A program made the position numbers and the translations under genes. Under the pieces are notes generated by a model. It had not been told where the DNA came from. It did not search any database and was given only the letters and a program-made list of their open reading frames with translations. Positions 56,412 to 64,000 of a stretch of 64,000 nt of DNA are shown here, in pieces (position 1 is the first letter of the stretch; every line of letters starts with the position of its first letter). The stretch comes from Poa pratensis (lineage: Eukaryota > Streptophyta > Magnoliopsida > Poales > Poaceae), in assembly GCA_947311845.1 (NCBI GenBank), contig CAMZMU010000111.1:15400630-15464629 (forward strand), in the 5' to 3' direction.

Positions 56412-56778
56412 CTAGACCTTTTCCACCTCCCGGAAGCCGCCACGGCCTCGCCGGCGACGTCCGCTGACCACGGCACCATCGCCGCATATCGAGGACGCGT
56501 GCTTCCCGAGGAGCTCGCTGAGGAAGCCTCCCTTCTTGGCGTGCGGGCGCGGGTCGCGGCTGCGGACGGGGCTCACCACCTTGACCCTCTTCCGCTGGTG
56601 GTGGTGGTGGCGGCGGTGGCGCGCGTCCGTGCCAGCACCGGCGCCGGAGTTCTCCCTGGCGAGCAGCCTCTCGAGCTCCCGCGTGATCCACTCCACCTCG
56701 TGCACGTCCAGCAGCGTCGTCGGCTTCCCCGCCTTCTCGGCGACGGCGGGACCGCCGCCTTCGTCTCGGGCGTGCCAT
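56412..56778 (-). pseudogene. small basic protein gene, apparently frameshifted near its start
   Basis: A coding-like minus frame reads KPTTLLDVHEVEWITRELER, LLARENSGAG, KRVKVVSPVRSRDP, KKGGFLSELLGKHASSICGD and FREVEKV before TAG at 56412. It has no ATG of its own. The only good start (GCCATGGCA at 56778, preceded by CATAAAG about 100 bp upstream) is in another frame, in which the product is an Arg-rich 130-residue sequence. One added base shortly after the ATG would join them. I do not recognise the family. It could be a real small gene with an error, or a recent pseudogene. Confidence 0.5.
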
Positions 56779-56883
56779 GGCGACGGAGAGGCGAGCCAGT
56801 GGAGGTGAGATTGGTGGGAGGAGGAGAAGTCAAGTCGGTCGAGGAGGTTCTGTGTAGAGAGGCTGACAGCGCGGGCTTTATGC

Positions 56884-58351
56884 AGCAGCGTGAGGCGTGG
56901 TCAACTCGATCTGCTCACTCTGAGGAGTAGTTATGGTTTCCGCGTGTGGTGCTGCGGCACGCTGTTTCTTGTTTACACCGGCGAACGAAGCGGTACACGC
57001 CACGCCCTTTATCTTCTCTGGTTCTCGTTGCAACAGACGCTGCTCCAAAGATGGCTAAATCCGTGCTGTAAATTCAAATTCGAATTGTAACATCAACATA
57101 CTACTGACTACTACATGCTAGGAATGCTGGCACTCATGCAGTAGTATCGCATGCATGCAGCATCTCCCAAGACATGGCTAAATCCAAAGAGCAGATCCTG
57201 AATTTAAATTCGAATGGGTAAAGTGCTATGCTAGGGGAGTATAGCTAGGAGCTACGGAGTGAGTGCGGTACAAACATTCATACCTAGATGCTCATGCTAT
57301 GATACTCTCACAAATGTTTTTATTAAAACTTATCAAGGACAAACCATCAAGAAGTACTCGGTCAAAGCTAAGGTTGGTCGCGCGATAACTGGATGGAGAT
57401 GATCAATTGGTCGCGTTAGCTGGACTGCTGAGCACGACGTAATCAAGGGATGAGTTAGTGTGGATTGTTTACGGGGCCGGCCGGCTCTCAACGTGCAGAC
57501 AGCGCAATGATAAGATCACCCTCGATCGATGCTTAATTTAGTCCAACTACAAGTGGCGCCGGCCTGCGCAGAACTCGCGCGTCGTCCAACAAACCACGGC
57601 TCCCGCGCGGCTCTCGCGCCATCTGACCACGCGTTATGCGCTCTAATCTCCAAGTCAAACTACTAGGAGTACTTCGCTCTACAAAAGTCAAACTACTACT
57701 ATAGTACCACCTTGGCACCTTTTCCTTGCGGGATGAAAATGGAGTGGACACGGACCGAATTGATCCACATTCGTTTTCATTTTTGACACAAACAAAACTG
57801 AATACATAAACCCCTCAAAAAATACGGAAACAAATATTATCGAAAACAGATACAAACCAAATACGGTACGAACACGGCATAGAAAACAGATATTCACCGG
57901 AATCAAGAGGCGCCTTGAATAATGCAGGAAAAACTCAACCAAATCAACAAACTTGTCAAGTTCTTAATAAGATGATATAAAACATAAGGATATATCATAA
58001 TTATATAATATAATATGCATAAGTTATTAACTTTGACAATATCATAAATTTTTGTCTCTAACCCTAGTGCGGCAGTGAAATGGCGAATTGGGAACAACTC
58101 GAGAGGGATATGATATGCGAATACATACGGTCTAAACATGGTCGTTTGCGATCAGTTTCGTCACATCTTGGGTTGTGACTAAATGATCGCATTGGAATTT
58201 CCGGGCCTGCTGGATTCAGATACCACCGTGTAGCAAAAAAAAAAAAAGAGGAAAGTTTTGTATTTTTAGTTTCCATTTTTATTCCGCGAAATTCCGTTTC
58301 GGGGTTACCGTATTTCTATTTCCTTTCCAGTTTTCAAAAAATTGTAAAGTT
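56884..58351. other. intergenic, no recognised gene
   Basis: Two near-repeats occur (atggctaaatcc and aaattcgaat at about 57050 and 57175). Otherwise nothing recognised. Confidence 0.45.
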
Positions 58352-58368
58352 TATGTTTCGTTTTTATC

Positions 58369-58742
58369 GAAGGGCCAGTGGCCGATCTTTATTAAGGTAG
58401 AAAAGAAGTTACAGCATGCTGGTCACACAAAATGTGTGCCAACAAAGAAGTACAGGCAGCTGATGCTGTGCCAGACAGGCCTGGCCAGCAGAAAACGCCT
58501 AACACGACTCGTACAGAACATCCCGGCAAGCTCAGATCGCCAGTACACGTCCGGCAGAGCGCCAAAGGGCGATGTCTTCTCTGATCCCGTCGAAGACAAG
58601 GTCCTCATTGTGGCTCTCATTCTGAAAGATCCTTCCGTTCCTCTCCTTCCAGAGCTTCCAATGAACAAGGATGACCACGGTGTCGAAGTCGCGTCGTAAG
58701 TTCTTGGGCGCCCTTTTCCTGACTTGCAGCCACCAGTTACAG
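58369..58742 (-). mobile_element. 5'-truncated LINE (374 bp)
   Basis: The 17-bp TSD tatgtttcgtttttatc lies at 58352-58368 and 58743-58759. The minus strand encodes the very end of a LINE ORF2 (CNWWLQVRKRAPKNLRRDFD, ILVHWKLWKERNGRIFQN), then a 3' UTR with TTAATAAAGATCGG. There is no A tail at the junction. The truncation point lies within ORF2, the normal outcome of incomplete target-primed reverse transcription. Confidence 0.9.
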
Positions 58743-58759
58743 TATGTTTCGTTTTTATC

Positions 58760-58944
58760 CCTAACACCTTGTGCCAACTAATAACTCTACTGGTAGTGAG
58801 CTAGATCGAATAGAAAACGAGCGAGGTTCCACGCAGGCACCGACCGAACGTAGAGGTTTGTTTTATTGTTTAGACGCGAGAGCGACACGGAGACAGCACA
58901 TTGATCGACTTCGGTCGATTGCTACATTCCACTAGCGTTGTGAT
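58760..58944. other. short spacer
   Basis: About 185 bp between the LINE fragment and the CACTA element. Nothing recognised. Confidence 0.4.
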
Positions 58945-59383
58945 CACTAGTAGGAAAAGGCCTACCGCTGGCAGACGGAAATGGCCTACCGCTGCCGGGC
59001 GGGCGCCCGCCAGCGGTCATTACGCCAGTGGTAACGATTTACCGCTGGCGGGCAGAACTTCGGCCCGCCAGCGAGAGGTTTGGCAGCGCTGGCGTGCAGC
59101 CTCGGCCGCCAGCGGTATAATTTTTTGAATTTCTTTTTTTCTGAAAATCGTATTCCAGCAGTATCTACAGTACAGTAAATTCAAATACAGGCGTCAAACA
59201 AACAACAGAAATATAGACGACCACATACAAATGATCAAAGTGCTATACATAGATACCTTAATTAGTTCATCACACATGCATCACAAATTAACCTAACACG
59301 ACATAGTACTTAAGCTAAAGTTCGATAAGGTAAACAACATGCATTAGTTCATCCCTTAACCTAACTTGAAATTTAACCTAAAA

Positions 59384-59944
59384 CTACTCATCGAGATGAC
59401 CCCAGCATGAACTGATGTCGGATGAGTCGTCCGACCCATCGAGATCATCCCAGAAGCTCGAGTCCATGCTCGACGACGAATCGTCGCCGGTCTTCTTGCA
59501 CGGCGGCGCTGCACTGGAGGGTCCGGCGACGTCGGAGCTCGCCTGCCTCTTCTTGTTCCTCGAGGCGTAGAAGTCCAGCTCCGCCTGCACCAGATCGGGG
59601 CGGTTCTGGCGCAGCGTGTCCATCCGCCACTCGTCGATCTCGGCAACGCGGCGAGCTCTCCCCTCGCGGCGGTTACGCCTCACCTCGTCTACGTCGACGA
59701 TCTCCATGGGCGGCGCGAGGAACTCAGCCTCCGCCCGGTTCGGAACGTCGGGGAAGTTGAGCTCGGAACGCGGCCGTCCAAACCTCCAGGCTGCCGCGTC
59801 GAATGCGCGCGCGGCGAGCTCCGCCGTGTTGAAAGTCCCCATGTACCAACGGTGGCCGTCCACGGTGATCTCCGCGGACCAGCGGCCAGATGGGCGGCCA
59901 CGGACGCCAATGAACCCGCTCGTAGAGCGGCGGCGCGGCGGCAT
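59384..59944 (-). CDS. AP2/ERF-domain protein encoded in the CACTA element, 186 codons
   Basis: The start MPPRRRST (59944) follows a likely 3' splice site (TTGTATGCAG, then AGAATG), so a leader exon may lie to the right. The AP2/ERF domain spans about residues 8-66: GFIGVRGRPSGRWSAEITVD, RWYMGTFNTAELAARAFDAA, WRFGRPRSELNFPD. The usual YRG start is changed to FIG, while WxAEI and the GTF(x)TAE..A.AFDxAA helix are kept. A basic helix (RRNRREGRARR) and a Ser/Asp-rich acidic C-terminus follow (SSFWDDLDGSDDSSDISSCW). AP2/ERF proteins bind GCC-box or DRE DNA in the nucleus. Related genes are known as passengers of grass CACTA elements. The frame is intact. Confidence 0.85.
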   Translation of the reverse strand: MPPRRRSTSGFIGVRGRPSGRWSAEITVDGHRWYMGTFNTAELAARAFDAAAWRFGRPRSELNFPDVPNRAEAEFLAPPMEIVDVDEVRRNRREGRARRVAEIDEWRMDTLRQNRPDLVQAELDFYASRNKKRQASSDVAGPSSAAPPCKKTGDDSSSSMDSSFWDDLDGSDDSSDISSCWGHLDE

Positions 59945-60408
59945 TCTCTGCATACAAGGTAAATAAAAAATGTTAAACAACAAATTACAGTACAGAAATT
60001 GTAATGAGATGAAACATAACAACATTTTAATCATCGACAACCTAATAAGAATACAAAACAGAACAACATTTCGGCCAAAGTCATGCCAAAATTCACGAGA
60101 AATTTTGGCATGACTTTGGCTAAAAATATGACATATAAGTACCCGAATTTGCCGGAATGGAAGTTAATCAACATTCCGACAATCTCGAGGGTCTCTAAAG
60201 GTACCTGCAAACATTTCATACATAGCCACAAGGCCACCACCACAAGCACTTATGAAAATTTTCATCTCACTTCATGTACTACAAATCTATCAACTATCAA
60301 CTATCAACATCAACTAGCATCTATTAGCAACTATCAACATCACGAATCTATCAACTATCAACATAAAATTGAAGTTGGCATTTCGGCAAACACCTTCGGT
60401 GCAACCCG

Positions 60409-60760
60409 TTGGAGAGAAGGGAGAGGAGGGAGACGGGCAGCACCTCGGGACGGCGCGGCTGCGGAGACGGCGCGGGCGGAGACGGCGCGTGGAGACGCGG
60501 GCGGAGACGGCGCGGGCGCGTGGACGGCGCGACGGCGGCGGCGAGACGTGCGGGGGAGCGGCCGCGCGCGAGGAACGGCGGCGTCGGTGGTCCGGAGCGG
60601 TCGCTGCTGCGGGGGCAGGGAGGGGGCGGCGCGGTTGGTGGGGGGCAGGGGGTGGATGGATGGGGATGGGTGGGGGGCGAATGGATAGGGTTAGGTGGGT
60701 GGGGGGCAGCGGCGGGTGGATAGGGATGGTGCGCGGTGGGCCCGCGCGACTAGGGGAGGG
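60409..60760. other. GC-rich bidirectional region between the two CACTA passenger genes
   Basis: Purine-rich GGCG/GACGGCGCGG repeats keep several plus frames open. It lies upstream of both passenger genes and may be their shared 5' region. The ORFs here are compositional artefacts. Confidence 0.4.
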
Positions 60761-61099
60761 TTACCGCTGGCGGACAGCGTCTGCCGTCCGCCAGCGGTAA
60801 CTTCTAGGGTTTTTTTCCCTTATATAAAGGGCCAGGGGCAGACCCCAGATTTGCTATCAGTACCGCGTCACCACCACGCCGCCGCCGCCCTTGTCCGCGC
60901 CTCTCGACGACCTCTCCGCGCCCGTGGCCTCCGCCGGCGCCCCTCCACGCCTCCGTGGACCTCCCCTAGTCCGTCCCCATGCCAGTGTACGCTACCCTTT
61001 CTCCCTGATCCCCTCCTCCCCTCCGTAGGTTGCATGTACCTTAGGTGTTTGATCAAATTCCCCACTATTGTTTTTAGATCTCGGGCATATACGTCGGCG

Positions 61100-61492
61100 A
61101 TGGCCGCGGCCGGACACCCGTTGGACAATAACGGCCCTGTGCGGGATTGGGCTCCGCCGGGCTGGCACTGGGAGTTATCTTCCGGAACGCGTAGCTTGGT
61201 GAGAAATCCGGGCGAAGTCGCCGACCCGGATCTTGTTTGGTGGAGGTCGCGTGGGCCAGGGAGCTTCCAGAGGGAGCCGGCCCCCGAGGAGGTGGTACGT
61301 CGCCGTATAAGGGAGGAGGATGCGCACGTCCGTCGCTACATGCATCTGTTGGATACGATGTATACTAATACATGGCAGGCAATGCAAAGGAATCCTTATC
61401 ATGTGAGTATTGACCCTGTGATGGTTCCTACTCTTTGGGTGATCAGCGCTCCCCGTGATGCACCCCGCGGCCTAGTACGAGGCAGAAGTTAG
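61100..61492 (+). CDS. second CACTA passenger ORF, 130 codons, unrecognised
   Basis: Runs from MAAAGHPLDNNGPVRDWAPP to LVRGRS. A Trp-rich start (PGWHWELSSG, LVWWRSRGPGSF) is followed by a charged helix (EEVVRRRIREEDAHVRRYMH). An intron just upstream is possible (pyrimidine-rich stretch ending TTTTTAG before 61079), with a leader from about 60860. It diverges from the AP2 gene across a shared GC-rich region. Function unknown. Confidence 0.5.
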   Translation: MAAAGHPLDNNGPVRDWAPPGWHWELSSGTRSLVRNPGEVADPDLVWWRSRGPGSFQREPAPEEVVRRRIREEDAHVRRYMHLLDTMYTNTWQAMQRNPYHVSIDPVMVPTLWVISAPRDAPRGLVRGRS

Positions 61493-62454
61493 TTAAATAA
61501 AAATGGCATGAGGACGATCGATCCAGCTGTAACCGGAGATTAAATAAAGATGTAACCGTGATACTTTTTGCATATTAATTTGATCTATGTTGCTTTTTGC
61601 ATAGAGTCTTTTTATGTGTACTAGTTGCTATGTGAACTGATAAACTTTATTTTCGACGAAAGTTTCACAAACATTCTTCACAAAAAGCACTATCATGTAG
61701 AAACATCTACAAGTTTCAGTTCGATCAAAATGACCAAGTTATGTCAATTCTCAACGCATAGTTTGTGATAAAGTGCTCGTATTCGACACATAGATCTGTC
61801 TTGATATAGGAAGCAATGGTTCCTAAGGAAATTTATAGATTGTTTTCATAAATATAATTTTCCTACTTATTTGTATTACAGGCTAACTTAGCGCTGGCGG
61901 ACGCTCTAGTGTGCCCGCCAGCGGTACGGACTGGCCTACGGTGCACTCTGCCCGCCAGCGGTACTGTCTCCATTTTTTTCCCCAGATGAGCTCATCCGCT
62001 GCCACTACCGCTGGCGGGCACTGTCTTGCGTCCGCCAGTGGTACGTTAAGTACCGCTGGCGGGCATGTGTTGTGCCCGCCAGCGGTAGTTTGCGCCGCCT
62101 CCTACCAGATTTCTACTCCTACCGCTGGCGGGCGGTCCTAGTGTCCGCCAGCGATACGTCCAGAACCAGTGGCGGACACGAAAACCCGCCCGCCCGCGGT
62201 CGTAGCGCTGGCGTACGAAACTGTTGTCCGCCAGCGGTACGCTGGTGGCTATAAGCCTTTTCCTACTAGTGGATCATCCACGTCGCTAGCTAGTATCAAT
62301 ATGTTATCTTGCAATCAATTCTTCTGCTGACTGGTCCGTGCAAAAATATATCCTTCTCATAGATAAATCGAAGTAATGCTCCTCCTCACTAGACTTCCCT
62401 GCCAAAAGTATACACCTACGATCATTTTTGCTCAGTTTCATCGATGTAGACCGG

Positions 62455-63475
62455 GAGTGAAATGCATGTACCGTCCCTGAACTGGCTGGCTATGTCTACA
62501 ACATAGAAAATGCATCAATTTGGTCCTTAATCTTGCAATACATGTCCACGTGCGGTCCTGCTACGATTGACTACTGTAGTTCTCTGACCTGGTGTCGGAT
62601 CTAGCCCACATCTCGTTCCCAGCGATGAAATATTCCGATGAATATGGTCCCCGATACTTCTTTCTGTGGGCCAGCGTATGCGGGTGGGTGCGCCGGTGTT
62701 CGAGACGACTATCACCATGCTATCCAACACCAGCAAGACTCCATGCTCAGCGCGTGTTGTACTCTTCCTGGACTTGCTCCGCACGGGAAGTCTCCATTCT
62801 GGTCACGCCGCGCGTCCGAGGATGGCACAACCTCCACGTCAAGCACTGAGCCACGGCCGTCCAGGGACCTCCGCCTCCTCCATGCGCGACCGGGCGCTCG
62901 TGGACAGCACAACAAGCGGCGACGGGGGATGGTCGTGTTCTCCGCCGTCTCTGGGGACCTTCGTCACAGCTTCTGCGTCAGCCACGGCCGCAAGCCCATG
63001 TCGCTCAGCGCGTTCGACGACCAAGCCTCGAGGATCTTCGCCAGTTGCGAGGGCTTTCCCAATGAGTGCGGCTTAGGTATCTGGGACGTCGCCACCAGCG
63101 AGCAGACCGCTCTTCTACTAAAGCGTGCCTCGTTCCCAAGAGAAACAACTGGTCCATCGACATGCTGATTTCCGGGACAAGAGTGTGGCGTGGTTGTGGT
63201 CCGACGCCGGCACGGCCACGTCGCTCGAGGACAATCGCGGTCCACGCCATCAGTCCATCACCATGGAGGACGAGCAGTACCTCTGTGTCATCAACCACTA
63301 CGACGACCTTGGGCCCGATCCAGTGCCACGTCAGCGAAATATGATGGTTACTCGTAGCGAGGACCGTATGTGGACCTATAGAGCGAGATTAGGGACCGTA
63401 TTGGTGCATTGTGTAAGTTTAAGGACTGTTTTAGACATAGCCAACAAGTTCATGGACTGTAGATGCATTTCACTC
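62455..63475. mobile_element. Pack-MULE-like element (1021 bp) with captured coding sequence
   Basis: Ends start GAGTGAAATGCAT and remain similar in inverted orientation for about 70 bp, sharing GGCTATGTCTA-AACA and TGCA(T/C)CAAT. Flanks are tgtagaccgg (62445-62454) and tgtagaccag (63476-63485), nine of ten identical, consistent with a Mutator-type TSD. No transposase; the GC-rich interior is host-like coding DNA. Confidence 0.8.
62866..63360 (+). pseudogene. captured gene fragment in the Pack-MULE
   Basis: One frame reads GMVVFSAVSGDLRHSFCVSH and FPNECGLGIWDVATSEQTAL. After a stop near 63166 the sense continues in another frame: DKSVAWLWSDAGTATSLEDN, then MEDEQYLCVINHYDDLGPD. So at least one frameshift separates two halves of one former exon. 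The phrases suggest a grass F-box/DUF295-like or similar family, but I cannot name it with confidence. Confidence 0.5.
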
Positions 63476-63485
63476 TGTAGACCAG

Positions 63486-64000
63486 CCCTGTGCAAGCGAA
63501 AAGGCTACCTGACGCGCTCGTGGGTGGATAAAAAAAAAAGTCGTGATCGATTGCATATGGCTGTAACCTGTAAGCAGCAAATATTGCTGAAGCACAAAGC
63601 TGATCAATTGCTCCTGATACGTGCTCCACCACATCAAATTAAGCTAGCTGGGTCAAACAGGCAAGGTCGATCAAGATTCTAGTACGTGCGTATGGTGCGT
63701 TAGTGCTTGCGCATGGGCGGCGCCGCGGCGGACCACCGGTGACGGCGAGGTCGTAACTGGACGCTGACACGGGTGCGCGGCCGGTGATGATGGGAAGCGC
63801 GCGGGGGCACACCACATCAAATTAAGCTAGCTGGGTCAAACAGGCGAGGTCGATCAAGATTCTAGTACGTGCGTAGAGTGGCAAGACTTTATTGTAGGAT
63901 TTATGAAAAAAAAATCAAACACATGTTCCCATATTAGAAAATAGCGATGGATGAAAACTACACCTGCATTACGCTAGCCCTGAATGGTAAACTTTTCCAA
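63486..64000. repeat. intergenic tail with a 66-bp direct repeat
   Basis: Positions 63627-63692 recur at 63810-63875 with one or two changes (caccacatcaaattaagcta start, ctagtacgtgcgta end), 183 bp apart. The DNA between is GC-rich. No gene is seen to the window end. Confidence 0.75.

Larger units (their letters stand above)
58945..62271. mobile_element. CACTA (En/Spm-type) element, 3327 bp, with host-like genes and no transposase
   Basis: TIRs are CACTAGTAGGAAAAGGC at the left and its complement at the right (62255-62271). The 3-bp TSD gat lies at 58942-58944 and 62272-62274. Both subterminal regions (about 58955-59125 and 61890-62245) are packed with ACCGCTGGCGG and its complement CCGCCAGCGGT in both orientations, the presumed transposase-binding sites. 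Inner repeat copies also flank the coding block near 60760-60800. It encodes an AP2/ERF protein (minus) and a second small ORF (plus) but no TNP1/TNP2 motif, so it is non-autonomous. Confidence 0.95.

Overview
This is nuclear DNA of a large-genome grass, most likely Triticeae (wheat, Aegilops or barley type). The evidence is eukaryotic exon-intron genes, nested Ty3/gypsy and LINE retroelements of Triticeae appearance, Stowaway MITEs starting CTCCCTCCG, CACTA/Mutator/hAT DNA elements, and GC-rich grass-style coding exons. Most of the window is mobile DNA; five host genes are visible.

Layout. 1-7.8 kb: the 5' LTR and a decayed gag-pol of a Ty3/gypsy element on the minus strand, inserted into a LINE (7.8-10.7 kb, minus). 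10.7-13.9 kb: degenerate intergenic DNA. 13.9-17.7 kb: a complete 11-exon cytosolic glutamine synthetase gene (minus, 356 aa). Its 5' leader holds a MITE-like inverted repeat, and its promoter is split by a retroposon just upstream of the TATA box. 17.7-21.3 kb: three copies of one ~0.7-0.77 kb poly(A)-tailed retroposon, each with a clear target-site duplication (TSD); a fourth copy lies at 33.0-33.7 kb. 21.39-29.28 kb: a full-length Mutator-like element (MULE) with a perfect 9-bp TSD. It carries an intact 945-aa transposase, a plant-mobile-domain gene ending in a 60-bp minisatellite, and a decayed third gene behind a CCCGCC-rich promoter.

29.3-38.7 kb: gene-poor, with a Stowaway MITE, a small non-autonomous MULE with a 9-bp TSD, retroposon copy D and a GGTTC-rich low-complexity tract. 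38.8-41.65 kb: a broken duplicate of the promoter and first codons of the downstream ankyrin gene, interrupted by a SINE (19-bp TSD) and a 2-kb element. 42.8-43.45 kb: a hAT-type element with a captured coding fragment. 46.1-49.35 kb: ankyrin-PGG membrane protein gene (plus, 3 exons, 525 aa). 50.3-52.2 kb: intronless PPR protein (plus, 627 aa). 53.2-55.3 kb: membrane RING-H2 E3 ligase gene (minus, 5 exons) with an apparent 1-nt deletion. 56.4-56.8 kb: a small, possibly frameshifted gene. 58.4-58.7 kb: a 5'-truncated LINE with a 17-bp TSD. 58.95-62.27 kb: a CACTA element carrying an AP2/ERF gene and a second ORF but no recognisable transposase. 62.46-63.48 kb: a Pack-MULE-like element with captured coding sequence.

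The host genes are functionally unrelated (nitrogen assimilation, membrane signalling, organelle RNA processing, ubiquitination). The common theme is transposons in gene-proximal positions, above all around the glutamine synthetase promoter, and DNA elements carrying host-like coding sequence.
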